Shown piece after piece: positions 1 to 8,798 of a DNA stretch of 64,000 bases. The first letter of the stretch is position 1. Each line of letters opens with the position of its first letter. A model generated the notes under the pieces. That model was not told the DNA's origin, made no database searches, and worked only from the letters and a program-made list of their open reading frames with translations. Both the position numbers and the translations under genes were made by a program. Origin of the DNA: DTU015 sp964406505 (GTDB taxonomy: Bacteria > Bacillota > Sulfobacillia > Fermentithermobacillales > Fermentithermobacillaceae). The stretch covers positions 62,001-126,000 of the forward strand of contig CAYORX010000002.1 in NCBI GenBank assembly GCA_964406505.1, in the 5' to 3' direction.

Positions 1-13
1 GGAGGTGCGAGAC

Positions 14-1201
14 TTGGTAAGTATAGTACAAGAAGCCAAGCGGTTGCAAAGTCAAATGGTGAAATGGCGTCGCCATATACATATGCATCCTGAAATAGGT
101 TTAGAGACGCCTAAGACTTCTGGTTTAATCGCAGAAGTTTTGCAACAAGCAGGACTTAAGGTGAAACAGAAAGTTGCAGGATATGGTGTGATAGGTCTCG
201 TTGAAGGTAGCTCTTCGGGGCCAACTATAGCTATTCGAGCAGATATAGATGCCCTTAAGGTACCAGAGCAAACAGGGCTTCCCTTTGCTTCGACAATCCC
301 CGGTCTAATGCATGCATGTGGTCATGATGGACACGTGGCCATAGCCCTTGGAGCCGCAATAATTTTGAATCGGACAAAAGACAAGATAAAAGGTAATGTT
401 AAGTTTATTTTTCAACCGGGTGAGGAAGGACCTGGAGGGGCTTTACCTATGATTGAAGATGGAGCATTGGAGAATCCTAAAGTTGATGCTGTGATCGGTT
501 TACACATTGGCAACCTTTGGGAGGTTCCTTCAGGGTCAATTGGTGTAAAAACTGGCGCCATGATGGCGGCTACAGACAGATTGAAGGTGACTGTGAAAGG
601 GGAAGGCGGGCATGGAGCTAAGCCTCACGAGGCGATAGATGCGGTTTACGTAGGCGCGCAAATAGTAAATGCACTTCAATCTATTGTTTCTAGAAGAATT
701 AGCCCGCTTGATTCTGTAGTAGTAACGGTTGGTAAATTTCAAGGTGGAACGGCTTCCAATGTTATTGCAGAAACAGCTGTGTTAGAAGCTACGATACGTT
801 GCCTAAACACTGAACTTCACCAAAAATTGCCTCGGTATCTGGAAACTGTCGTCAATGGAACATGCAAATCCATGGGCGCCGAATATGAATTTGATTACTC
901 CCTAGGTTATCCAGTTCTTTTCAACGATCCAAGTTTCACCAAGTTTTTTACAGGAATTGCCCAGGAAGTTTTAGGCAAGGAACATGTAATGACGCTTTCA
1001 GAACCTAGCATGGGTGGTGAAGATATGGCTTTCTTTCTACAGCAGGTACCTGGAACTTTTTTCTTCTTGGGAAGCAGGCCACAAGGAAGAAAAGTGTATC
1101 CTCATCACAGTCCGCGTTTCGATATTGATGAAAGTGTTTTATGGATAGGGGCGGCATTATTTGCTGAAACGGCAGTTCGGTGGTTATCTGCCGAAGGTTA
1201 A
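14..1201 (+). CDS. M20 family amidohydrolase (N-acyl amino acid or peptide hydrolase)
   Basis: Zinc-type amidohydrolase of the M20 family (aminoacylase, hippurate hydrolase and N-acetyl-amino-acid deacetylase group), expected to release an amino acid from an N-acylated substrate in the cytoplasm. Visible metal-site motifs are HACGHDGH near residue 100, GEEGPGG near 137, HIGN near 165 and MGGEDMAFF near 340. At 395 residues it has the usual family length. GGAGG at 1-5 lies eight bases before TTG 14, which I take as the start; an in-frame GTG at 5 overlaps that ribosome site and is unlikely. The exact acyl substrate cannot be read from the sequence. Followed at 116 bases by a threonine dehydratase-like gene. 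Confidence 0.88.
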   Translation: MVSIVQEAKRLQSQMVKWRRHIHMHPEIGLETPKTSGLIAEVLQQAGLKVKQKVAGYGVIGLVEGSSSGPTIAIRADIDALKVPEQTGLPFASTIPGLMHACGHDGHVAIALGAAIILNRTKDKIKGNVKFIFQPGEEGPGGALPMIEDGALENPKVDAVIGLHIGNLWEVPSGSIGVKTGAMMAATDRLKVTVKGEGGHGAKPHEAIDAVYVGAQIVNALQSIVSRRISPLDSVVVTVGKFQGGTASNVIAETAVLEATIRCLNTELHQKLPRYLETVVNGTCKSMGAEYEFDYSLGYPVLFNDPSFTKFFTGIAQEVLGKEHVMTLSEPSMGGEDMAFFLQQVPGTFFFLGSRPQGRKVYPHHSPRFDIDESVLWIGAALFAETAVRWLSAEG

Positions 1202-1317
1202 GAAGATAGATTTGTAATTGATTTAATGAACTGTGCCTGTTGTATCAAGTGCTGTAATGCTATATTAAATGTAACTTATTAGATATTTGGTTGGTTCTAA
1301 AAGAAAGGAGTATTGTT

Positions 1318-2271
1318 ATGTACCAATTCGATGTAGCTAAATGTGCCCATAAGCTTAAGCCTTACATTTTCAAAACTCCGATTATTGAATCGGAAACTTT
1401 AAGCGAAGCAGTAGGCACAAGAGTCTTTCTGAAACTTGAATCCTTTCAAAAAACCGGAGCATTCAAATTTAGAGGCGCTATGAACTATCTGCTTTCGCTT
1501 AGCAAAAAGGAGAAGGAAAAAGGCGTTATCACTGCGTCAAGCGGTAATCACGGCTTAGGTATGTCTTTGGGCTCACAAATTTTGGGGGTCGACTGTACTG
1601 TTGTAATGCCTACAAGAGCGCCATTGATCAAACAAGAAAGGGCTAAAAGATACGGGGCAAAGGTACTTCTTTATGGTGACACATATGATGATGCAGCAAA
1701 ATATGCTGAGTCCCTTGGTAAGCAGAAGGATTTATCGTATGTACCTAGTTTTAACAACTATGCAATTATGGAAGGACAAGGCACTATCTTAGCTGAAATA
1801 CTCGAGGAATTGCAAGATGTTCAACTGGTCATTGCGCCCATAGGTGGTGGGGGTCTCATCTCTGGCCTTTTGATTGCTTGTGACCAATTCAAAACCGATT
1901 TGAAGGTTTATGGGGCTGAACCGGTGGGTGCTGCGTCTATGAAAGCATCTGTAGACGCGGGTAAACTAGTTGCCCTAAAGGAAATGAAAACGATTGCTGA
2001 TGGTGTAGCAGTAGAATCTGTAGGCGATTTAACTTTTGACGTGGTCAATACCAAAAGGCCTAGGATAATTGAGGTATCTGATGCAGATATCTTAAAGACT
2101 CAGAAAATGTTATTGACGGAAGCTAAAGTTTTAGCAGAATCAGCTGCTGCCGTTTCAGTCGCAGCCTTGTTAAGGTTATCTGAAAACGCTGAAAAATTAC
2201 CCGAAAAGCTAGTATGTGTTATATCAGGTGGCAATACGGATACTGAGTCCCTTCAGGCGTTATTGTCATAA
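1318..2271 (+). CDS. Threonine ammonia-lyase-like PLP enzyme (serine/threonine dehydratase family)
   Basis: Fold-type II PLP enzyme that would deaminate threonine to 2-oxobutyrate or serine to pyruvate. The PLP lysine lies in GAFKFRGA near residue 50, SSGNHG follows near 75, and the glycine-rich phosphate loop GGGGL is near 177. Its 317 residues contain only the catalytic domain and no C-terminal ACT domain, so it looks like a short catabolic type rather than the long isoleucine-regulated IlvA. AAAGGAG at 1303-1309 lies eight bases before ATG 1318, which decides this start over an upstream in-frame TTG at 1291. A serine racemase with the same fold is a possible alternative, notable given the D-amino-acid genes nearby. 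Confidence 0.85.
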   Translation: MYQFDVAKCAHKLKPYIFKTPIIESETLSEAVGTRVFLKLESFQKTGAFKFRGAMNYLLSLSKKEKEKGVITASSGNHGLGMSLGSQILGVDCTVVMPTRAPLIKQERAKRYGAKVLLYGDTYDDAAKYAESLGKQKDLSYVPSFNNYAIMEGQGTILAEILEELQDVQLVIAPIGGGGLISGLLIACDQFKTDLKVYGAEPVGAASMKASVDAGKLVALKEMKTIADGVAVESVGDLTFDVVNTKRPRIIEVSDADILKTQKMLLTEAKVLAESAAAVSVAALLRLSENAEKLPEKLVCVISGGNTDTESLQALLS

Positions 2272-2277
2272 CAATTA

Positions 2278-2320
2278 TGAGTGCTGCGGAAAGTGTGTTT
2301 TAAGCAGCACTCATTTATTT
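2278..2320 (+). terminator. Rho-independent terminator after the dehydratase gene
   Basis: Inverted repeat TGAGTGCTGC (2278-2287) with GCAGCACTCA (2304-2313), a 10-bp perfect stem followed by TTTATTTTAT. It lies between convergent genes and could serve both directions. Confidence 0.8.
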
Positions 2321-2352
2321 TATCTTTAAAGTGTATGCCAAGAGTTGAGAAA

Positions 2353-4002
2353 CTACTGTTTTTCGAATAACACATTAAACACGCGATCGCCTGTGTTCTT
2401 AAATCCGGCTACTTTTCCGTCGCGTTCATTTCTAATGAAATTTAACCTCGTAAGAGCCCCGGATTTCGCGCGAAATTCGTCTTTGCCTGTAGATATAAGC
2501 ACGCTATCTTTATGACGGTTATGTTGAAGAACTAGATTATCACCGACCATAATTATATGATAGGCTGTATTGAGTTCAGCGCTTCGATATGTACCGATAT
2601 ATTCCGATAGAGTTTCTATAGGCCAATCTACAACATCAAGTTTTGCACCTGCCAAATCCTCGCCGTATGTATTTAGTATTATCTGAAAAGATATTGGCAT
2701 TAATTGATTAGATTTGCCTTCTGGGCTTATGAAACTGATGTATGCATTTTCGGGGCCGATAAATTTATCGGTTTCCGCAAATTTGTATTTTTCAACATCA
2801 TTCTCACGGGTGTTTTGTGTTTCATTTACAAAAGTGAGTTGTTTATCCCACCCTTCCAGATGTACCGCGAATCCGTTGTTCACGTGTTCTACACTCAATA
2901 ATTTGCCCAGAGATTTTATGAGGTAGGTTCCATCGCAGGATTTGTAATCGATCTGTATGGGTTCGGATTTTTGGTATTTTTCAATTTGGGGTTTCAAACA
3001 AATATCAGCTATTCTCATAGCTAATTGTTCACGCTGAAAACTTGTAACGTTTGAAAGTAGAATTATCCCTAATCGGTGTTCCGGAAAGCGTCCGAAATAA
3101 GCCCTAAAGCCGGCATCTGATCCTGTATGGTATATAAGAGGTAAGCCTTTATAGTGTTTAGACATTAGCCCAAAAGCGTAATCGATAGTTTTACCGTTTG
3201 TTAAAGTGTACCTTTCGTGCATCTGTGATATTACTTGAGGACCGCCTACTTTTGCTGTGGTGTAGTTGTTCATCCATTTAGATAAGTCTTCCGCTGTCGT
3301 GAAAAGGCTAGTAGCGCCAAAGTTAGCGTAGCTGAGTACTTTTTTCTTAAAACCTCCACCGGGTTTTGGTGCGTAAGAATAAGCCCTATTTTTTACTATT
3401 AACTCATGATCGTCGTGTACATGCGAATTGTTCATTCTCAAAGGTTCAAGAACTGTTCTTTTGATATATTTGGGAAAAGGAATGCCAGTAATGCGTTCAA
3501 CGATGATAGCCATAAGGGTATATCCGCTATTAGAGTAAAGAAATTTAGAACCCGGTGCAAAATTTAGTTCTTGTTGATTAGTGATTATCTTCATCAAGTG
3601 CTCAGTAGTAATTACATCATCCATTCTCCATCCAGCGATCGTAGCTAAGGCCCATTGGTCTCGTAGACCACTTACATGATGAACTAAATGACGGATAGTA
3701 ATAGGATGTTCGAACTTAGCCATTTCGGGCACATATTTTTGAATCTCATCATCTAAACAAAGTTTGCCTTCGTGGGCAAGTAGGGCGATAGCAAAAGCAG
3801 TAAATTGTTTTGAAACAGAAGCAACGTGAAATATTGTGTTCGGATCAATTGGGACATCATGTTCTAGATTCGCGAAACCATATCCCTTTTTATGTATGAT
3901 TTTTCCATCCTTAAGGATCAAAACAGCAACGCCCGGAGAGTTCGGTTTATCCCATAGTTTAAAAAGCGAATCAACCTTTAGGCTAATATCATTGCTTTCC
4001 AT
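2353..4002 (-). CDS. Beta-lactamase-fold serine hydrolase (class C / PBP4*-like)
   Basis: Serine hydrolase of the class C beta-lactamase family, covering D-amino peptidases, D,D-peptidases and esterases. The catalytic SxxK is in SVSKQF near residue 63, the second motif is YSNSGY near 155, and HTGSDAGF near 290 takes the KTG place. The first 340 residues are the hydrolase domain and the remaining 200 a separate beta-rich region as found in many family members. There is no signal peptide, so a cytoplasmic place is likely. It is divergent from the four-gene membrane operon starting at 4355. A second paralogue lies at 7326-8726. Antibiotic resistance is not implied by this family. Confidence 0.85.
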   Translation of the reverse strand: MESNDISLKVDSLFKLWDKPNSPGVAVLILKDGKIIHKKGYGFANLEHDVPIDPNTIFHVASVSKQFTAFAIALLAHEGKLCLDDEIQKYVPEMAKFEHPITIRHLVHHVSGLRDQWALATIAGWRMDDVITTEHLMKIITNQQELNFAPGSKFLYSNSGYTLMAIIVERITGIPFPKYIKRTVLEPLRMNNSHVHDDHELIVKNRAYSYAPKPGGGFKKKVLSYANFGATSLFTTAEDLSKWMNNYTTAKVGGPQVISQMHERYTLTNGKTIDYAFGLMSKHYKGLPLIYHTGSDAGFRAYFGRFPEHRLGIILLSNVTSFQREQLAMRIADICLKPQIEKYQKSEPIQIDYKSCDGTYLIKSLGKLLSVEHVNNGFAVHLEGWDKQLTFVNETQNTRENDVEKYKFAETDKFIGPENAYISFISPEGKSNQLMPISFQIILNTYGEDLAGAKLDVVDWPIETLSEYIGTYRSAELNTAYHIIMVGDNLVLQHNRHKDSVLISTGKDEFRAKSGALTRLNFIRNERDGKVAGFKNTGDRVFNVLFEKQ

Positions 4003-4354
4003 CTAAACACTCCTATTCCAGTATATTTTCAATTATGCCTTTAGAGAATTATAACATAATAAAAACACGTCTTATAATGCTTCTGTTTTGTAAACCTAAC
4101 CTTAGGGATTTAGATATAGGTGCTTGTTTTGTCGCTGGTTCTGCTTTAGAATGACTTGTGTATGATAAAGGTCCGACTTTATTTAAACTCGCAAATTTTG
4201 CGAATTATGTCTATAATACAAAAATAATATTGTCCCTTCTAGCAGGTAGTTTGTTAATTAACAATTTATAAATTCGCAGGGATGGGGGTGGCAGATGTCT
4301 AACTAATAGGTTTGGCAAGTGATGTACGGGAATAAAAGAAAGAGGTGAATTAAT
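4003..4354. other. Divergent intergenic region with candidate operator and 5-prime leader
   Basis: A stretch of 352 bases between the divergent serine hydrolase and the DUF6754 operon. It holds a 15-bp inverted repeat at 4189-4203, a TATAAT at 4212-4217 and about 130 bases of leader before TTG 4355, including the palindrome TTGTTAATTAACAA. No riboswitch class is recognisable. A minus-strand open frame at 4211-4531 overlaps the operon and is rejected. Confidence 0.5.
4189..4217 (+). promoter_or_regulatory. Candidate operator and -10 element for the DUF6754 operon
   Basis: Perfect 7-1-7 inverted repeat TCGCAAATTTTGCGA (4189-4203) sits where a -35 box would be relative to TATAAT at 4212-4217. 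A poor -35 overlapped by a palindrome fits a regulated promoter, either repressed or activated. This is inference from layout only. Confidence 0.4.
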
Positions 4355-5134
4355 TTGATATTTGAAGGCAGAATGTTTCCATTTCTTTGCTTGGTTGCTG
4401 TGTGCGGAGTCATATTGTTTCAAATTGAACGTGCCAGAAAAGGAATGACTGTAGGCCTTCGCAAACTTCCAGCTTTGGATTCTCTGGAAGATGGTATAGG
4501 TAGGGCTACTGAGATGGGCAGACCGGTGCACTTTTCGTCAGGTTGGATACCCATGTCTAACGCCACTCACGCACCTATGCTGGTTGCAAGTATGGAATAT
4601 TTAGCCTACGTATCACGCCAGTGTGCCAAGTTTGACACAAAGTTAATCATTACCGTCGCTCAAGGGGATACCTTTGCAGTGACCCAAGAAATCGTTAGAA
4701 ATGCTTATTTGCAGGAAGGTGTTCCGGAGAATCTTAGGCCCGATACCATCAGATTTCTTAGTTCAAATCAACTTGTGTATGCTAGTGCGACAGGTAGCGT
4801 TATGGAAAAAGAACAAGTTGCTACCAACATTATGATCGGGGGTTGGGCTGACGAAGCGTTGTTTGTTGCTGAGGCAGGTTATCTAGCAGGGGCCATGGGA
4901 ATCGGAGGAACAACTAACCAATATCAGATTCCATTCTTTGTGGCAGCGTGTGATAGCGTGCTTTTATCCGACGAATTGTTTGCTGGTAGCGCTTATTTGT
5001 CGAAGGACCCTGTAGAACTTGGGGCTGTTGCTGGGCAAGACTGGGGCAAAACATTCGGAGTAATTTTATTGATTGTGGGAGCCATTCTAAAAACGTTGAA
5101 TGTGGACTTTCTTGTTAATCTTATGTCTAAGTGA
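4355..5134 (+). CDS. DUF6754-type membrane-anchored protein, first gene of a four-gene operon
   Basis: Resembles the DUF6754 family, which has no known function. The 259 residues read as one N-terminal hydrophobic segment (about 5-20), a soluble alpha/beta domain (about 30-225) and one C-terminal hydrophobic segment (about 230-250). The soluble part contains GRPVHFSSGW near 51 and a glycine-rich AGAMGIGGTTNQ near 184. Start is TTG 4355 with AGAGGTGA at 4341-4348. Three more membrane-protein genes follow with gaps or overlaps of about 11 to 28 bases, so the products probably form one complex. The third gene repeats the same architecture of one helix, soluble domain, one helix. Confidence 0.75.
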   Translation: MIFEGRMFPFLCLVAVCGVILFQIERARKGMTVGLRKLPALDSLEDGIGRATEMGRPVHFSSGWIPMSNATHAPMLVASMEYLAYVSRQCAKFDTKLIITVAQGDTFAVTQEIVRNAYLQEGVPENLRPDTIRFLSSNQLVYASATGSVMEKEQVATNIMIGGWADEALFVAEAGYLAGAMGIGGTTNQYQIPFFVAACDSVLLSDELFAGSAYLSKDPVELGAVAGQDWGKTFGVILLIVGAILKTLNVDFLVNLMSK

Positions 5135-5145
5135 GGTGAGACTAA

Positions 5146-5760
5146 GTGATTAATACAATCACAAAACTCGTTACCGTGATTGCAGGATTTGCAGTAACTT
5201 TAGACTTTTTCTTGGATGTACAACCGATAAATATTTTGGCGAGTACGATCTTGAGCTGGATGCCTATAATTGCAAGTTTCGGTATAGTTGCAGGGGCCGT
5301 TAATCTTATTTCAGTTAACAAGCGCACTTTGCAAAGAAAAAGTGGCGGGTTAGCGAAGATCAACAGTATAATTACTCTCGTTTTTCTAGCCTTAACTATA
5401 GGTGTTGGATTGGTGCAGGGAACTGATTCTTCGATATATAATTTTCTTTATTATGATATTTTAATAGTCTGCGGTAACACCTTAGGAGGATTGCTCGCGT
5501 TTTTCATAGCTTCGTCTTGCTTCCGTGCATTTAGGGCAAGAAACTTCGAGTCGTTTCTGCTGCTTTTGGCCGGAGCCCTTGTTATATTAGGACAATCGAC
5601 GTTTGGCGCAATTATTTGGTCCAAATTTCCGGTAATTAGCGATTGGATTATGGATTACCCGAACCTTGGGGCGCAACGCGGCTTGCTTGTTGCGAGTGCT
5701 ATAGGATTTATATCTGTATGTCTGAGAGCTGTTTTGGGTTTAAACAAATCGATGAGTTAA
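5146..5760 (+). CDS. Polytopic membrane protein of the DUF6754 operon
   Basis: Unrecognised integral membrane protein of 204 residues with about six hydrophobic segments. The first 45 residues carry two of them, and the later ones include the stretch around LLLLAGALVILGQ and a C-terminal one near 180-195. No catalytic or transport motif is visible. Start is GTG 5146 with GAGGTGAG at 5133-5140, immediately after the previous stop. Similar in size to the fourth gene (6624-7238), which is also polytopic, although the two do not align obviously. Most likely it supplies the membrane part of a complex with the two bitopic proteins of the operon. Confidence 0.7.
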   Translation: MINTITKLVTVIAGFAVTLDFFLDVQPINILASTILSWMPIIASFGIVAGAVNLISVNKRTLQRKSGGLAKINSIITLVFLALTIGVGLVQGTDSSIYNFLYYDILIVCGNTLGGLLAFFIASSCFRAFRARNFESFLLLLAGALVILGQSTFGAIIWSKFPVISDWIMDYPNLGAQRGLLVASAIGFISVCLRAVLGLNKSMS

Positions 5761-5788
5761 TAAAGTTCTTAACAGGGAGGTGTTAGGT

Positions 5789-6634
5789 TTGTTGGAACGT
5801 TTGCAGAATCTTGATTCGAGAATAATATATGGTCTTTTAGTCATCGCGATTCTGTTGCCGTTTTTCGTGCACGTGGAAGTTCCAGTAGAAGTTGGTGCTA
5901 TGGTACAAGATGCGTACAATGTTATAGATTCATTAGATGATGGTGCTAAAGTGTTAATTTCACACGATTATAGTTTTGGCACTCAAGCGGAACTTGATCC
6001 GATTGTAATAGCAGTCTACACTCATTTAGCATCAAAGAATGCTAAGGTTATGGCTGTGTCTTCGGTGCCTGATGGTCCAATGCTTGCCAGGAACACTCTA
6101 AGAACTTTTGAAAATTTGGGCCTAACTTATGGGGAAAATTATGTCAATCTCGGATATTTCGCTGGAGAAGAAGCGGGATTAGCCGCTTTCGCAAAAGATA
6201 TTAGGGGAATTCTCAGAACAGATTTCAACGATACTCCCCTAGATCAGCTTCCGATTATGGATGGTGTCTACACTATTGAAGATCTAGATTTGGTGATGAC
6301 TGCTAACTCAGGTACAGGTGCGAATATCGATGCGTGGGTTCGCCAAATTGCCGTACCCTATAAGACGCCGTTACTAACAGGCATTACCGCGATCATTATT
6401 CCGCGTAACATGCCTTTTGTACAAGCTGGACAAATTACAGCTTCAATAGGCGGGCTACGCGGTGGGGCTGAATACGAAAAATTAAACGATGTTACAGGCC
6501 CTGCTAACCTTGCAATGAACGCACAGTCAAGCACCCAATTATTTCTGTTATTATTAATAATCATAGGTAACCTTGGGTACTGGTCTTCACGTAAACTCCA
6601 GTCTTCGTCAGGAGGTGCTGTAAATGGCAACTGA
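5789..6634 (+). CDS. Bitopic membrane protein with soluble domain, DUF6754 operon
   Basis: Unrecognised protein of about 281 residues. One hydrophobic segment lies near residues 12-28 and one near 250-268, flanking a soluble domain of roughly 220 residues with an alpha/beta pattern and a conserved-looking GGLRGGAEYE near 230. AGGGAGG at 5774-5780 favours TTG 5789; an in-frame GTG at 5780 overlaps that site. The C-terminal end overlaps the next start (6624) by 11 bases, which indicates translational coupling. Its architecture mirrors the DUF6754 gene at the head of the operon, so the two may pair in the membrane. Confidence 0.7.
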   Translation: MLERLQNLDSRIIYGLLVIAILLPFFVHVEVPVEVGAMVQDAYNVIDSLDDGAKVLISHDYSFGTQAELDPIVIAVYTHLASKNAKVMAVSSVPDGPMLARNTLRTFENLGLTYGENYVNLGYFAGEEAGLAAFAKDIRGILRTDFNDTPLDQLPIMDGVYTIEDLDLVMTANSGTGANIDAWVRQIAVPYKTPLLTGITAIIIPRNMPFVQAGQITASIGGLRGGAEYEKLNDVTGPANLAMNAQSSTQLFLLLLIIIGNLGYWSSRKLQSSSGGAVNGN

Positions 6635-7238
6635 CTTTACAACATGGCTTGCTGCGTTTCTTACTCTAGGTATTATTAGTATGGTGATTTTCAAGGATAA
6701 TCCTTTGTACAACCTTATAGTTAGCGCATATATGGGTATTGGAGTGGGGCACGGTGTAATAATGGGACTTAGAGTAATATTTAATAGTGGCGTTCAACCT
6801 ATGTTTCAAGAAAGTCAATTTGCTCTTATTATCCCACTGTTATTTGGAATTCTTTTGTTCGCTAGGTACTTTGATCGATACGCACGACTCGCAAGGCCCT
6901 CGGCTGCATTGATCGTTGCAGTCGCGGCGGGCTTAGGATTGCGTGGCTCTATCGTTGCTCAGTTCTTGGATCAGATAAAAGCTACGTTTATACCGCTTAA
7001 CAGTGTAGGCAATATTGTACTCATAGTAAGTGTAATAACTACGATCATATATTTCTTGTTTACTGAGCGCTATACTGATAAATTAGTTGGTCCTTTAAGT
7101 CACTTACCAACGTTAGGTAGATGGGCAATGATGATATGTTTTGGGGCATCTTTTGCTAGCGCTAGCGCGGGGTTTCTTTCGAAACTAATTGTAAGATTTA
7201 TGTTTTTGGTGAGAGACTGGTTGGGCTTGATCTCGTAA
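6624..7238 (+). CDS. Polytopic membrane protein, last gene of the DUF6754 operon
   Basis: Unrecognised integral membrane protein of 204 residues with about six predicted helices. GGAGGTG at 6611-6617 precedes ATG 6624, inside the end of the preceding gene. Visible landmarks are GVGHGVIMGLRVIF near residue 40 and ARYFDRYARLARPS near 80, a positively charged loop typical of a cytoplasmic side. No family can be assigned. A terminator follows at 7262-7300, closing the four-gene unit before the second serine hydrolase. Confidence 0.7.
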   Translation: MATDFTTWLAAFLTLGIISMVIFKDNPLYNLIVSAYMGIGVGHGVIMGLRVIFNSGVQPMFQESQFALIIPLLFGILLFARYFDRYARLARPSAALIVAVAAGLGLRGSIVAQFLDQIKATFIPLNSVGNIVLIVSVITTIIYFLFTERYTDKLVGPLSHLPTLGRWAMMICFGASFASASAGFLSKLIVRFMFLVRDWLGLIS

Positions 7239-7261
7239 ACGCTGCTTGGTAATAAATTTCA

Positions 7262-7300
7262 AAGTCCCTGTGCTCCTCAAACTAGAGAACACAGGGACTT
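7262..7300 (+). terminator. Hairpin terminator closing the DUF6754 operon
   Basis: Perfect 11-bp stem AAGTCCCTGTG (7262-7272) with CACAGGGACTT (7290-7300). It lacks a strong T-run downstream, so it may be a processing or partial termination element. Confidence 0.6.
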
Positions 7301-7325
7301 ATGCATGATAATGGAGGTTGGCAAC

Positions 7326-8726
7326 ATGAACAAATTTAATGAAACTGTTTTTGAAAACTACCTTGCAAATGTTATGGCAGAAAATAAAATACCAGGTGTA
7401 TCTGTCACAGTGGTCAAGGACAATGAGGTTGTTTATGCAAAGGGTTTTGGTTACCGAAATATTGAAAAGAGTCTTCCGGTTACCCCTGACACTATTTTTG
7501 GTATTGCTTCTGTTACTAAATCTTTTACCGCTATGGCAATAATGCAGCTCGTGGACAAGAAGATAATTGACTTGAATGAGCCTGTAAACAAGTACCTACC
7601 AAATTTCGATTTGCCTAATGGTAAAGGCGGTAAAGTTACTATCTATCATTTTTTAACACATAGCAGTGGTCTTCCGCCGCTACCAGCATTAAGTTACTGC
7701 ATGGTGCCCAATACTCCGAAAGATCCCATTGAACTTCGAAAGATGCCTGATCCGTCGTCGTATGATCGGATTGATTCTTATGAAGATTTAACACACTATT
7801 TGCGGCATGGGGATTTTAAACTTTTGGCAGATCCAGGTGAGTATTGCAGTTATTCCAATGATGCTTATGCGCTTTTAGGAGCCATTATAAAAAAGGCAAC
7901 CGGGAAACCTTATGATGTCTATGTATGGGACAGTATATTTAAACCTCTCAAAATGGACAGAAGTTCTTTAAGTGTTGAGCATATGCATACTCGTACTAAC
8001 GTTACTTCGTTATATAGTTTAGACAATAAAGGTAAAGTGATTCACGGACCGAACTGGCAGATTGCCCCTGCGTATTTATCTTGTGGATGGATCAAATCTA
8101 CTGCTTTGGACTTAAGTAATTTTGTGAAAACCTATGTAGGTCGTGGTAAATTTGAGAACAACCAAATTATTTCTTCAAAAAGTATTTCCGAATTGATAGT
8201 TCCGAGATATAAGTTTTATGGTACGGAAGGCAACGTTTGGTATGGGTACGGTCTGATGATAGAACCTAACTATGGTAACGTCACGTTAGTTTCCCACGGG
8301 GGCAATTTGAAAGGTATTGCATCAAAAGTTGGTTACGTCCCTGAAAAAGATATTGGTGCAGTAGTGTTGACTAACTTGACTAGAGCACCGGCCGCTGAAA
8401 TATGGAAAGCGGCAATAAACTGCGCCATAGGTTTGCCTGTGGATTTTATTGCTGATCCTGTAAGATTTCAAGAATGGTCGCTCGATCAGCTTGAAAAAGT
8501 AAAAGGCGTTTTCAAGTCAGGTGAAGGAACGGTAGTAGAGATTGAAATGATTGGTGACAAATTAGCAGCAAAGTTCGACGGCGAATCTTCGATTCTTCGA
8601 ACTACATCCCGCAAAACTGCAGTAGCTAACATTAGAGGGCGAGATTCCGAAATCGACTTTCTTTTCGATGAAAAAGGTCAATTGTGGGCAATAGGTCTGG
8701 GTGGCCGTATTATACCCAAATTATAA
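7326..8726 (+). CDS. Beta-lactamase-fold serine hydrolase (class C-like), second copy
   Basis: Serine hydrolase of the class C beta-lactamase/D-peptidase family, 466 residues. Catalytic SVTKSF near residue 60, YSND near 178 and HGGNLKG near 324 are the three active-site motifs. No signal peptide is seen. The C-terminal 90 residues form an extra beta-rich region. GGAGGT at 7313-7318 precedes ATG 7326 by seven bases; an upstream in-frame ATG at 7305 lacks a ribosome site. It is a diverged paralogue of the gene at 2353-4002 and, with D-aminoacylase downstream, points to hydrolysis of D-amino-acid-containing peptides or N-acyl compounds. Substrate not determinable. Confidence 0.85.
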   Translation: MNKFNETVFENYLANVMAENKIPGVSVTVVKDNEVVYAKGFGYRNIEKSLPVTPDTIFGIASVTKSFTAMAIMQLVDKKIIDLNEPVNKYLPNFDLPNGKGGKVTIYHFLTHSSGLPPLPALSYCMVPNTPKDPIELRKMPDPSSYDRIDSYEDLTHYLRHGDFKLLADPGEYCSYSNDAYALLGAIIKKATGKPYDVYVWDSIFKPLKMDRSSLSVEHMHTRTNVTSLYSLDNKGKVIHGPNWQIAPAYLSCGWIKSTALDLSNFVKTYVGRGKFENNQIISSKSISELIVPRYKFYGTEGNVWYGYGLMIEPNYGNVTLVSHGGNLKGIASKVGYVPEKDIGAVVLTNLTRAPAAEIWKAAINCAIGLPVDFIADPVRFQEWSLDQLEKVKGVFKSGEGTVVEIEMIGDKLAAKFDGESSILRTTSRKTAVANIRGRDSEIDFLFDEKGQLWAIGLGGRIIPKL

Positions 8727-8760
8727 AGCAATAGGCGATTGCCGGGTATCGTAAGGCATT

Positions 8761-8781
8761 AGGGGAGGATAATCCTCCCCT
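8761..8781. terminator. Bidirectional terminator between convergent genes
   Basis: AGGGGAGGA and TCCTCCCCT form a 9-bp GC-rich stem with a 3-base loop, between the convergent serine hydrolase and D-aminoacylase genes. T-runs on either side are weak. Confidence 0.65.
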
Positions 8782-8798
8782 GTTATGGCATTTAAGTA

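Noticed and set aside
4211..4531. Minus-strand open frame of 106 codons upstream of and into the DUF6754 gene
   Set aside because: It overlaps the start of a well-supported operon, has no ribosome site and no protein-like pattern.
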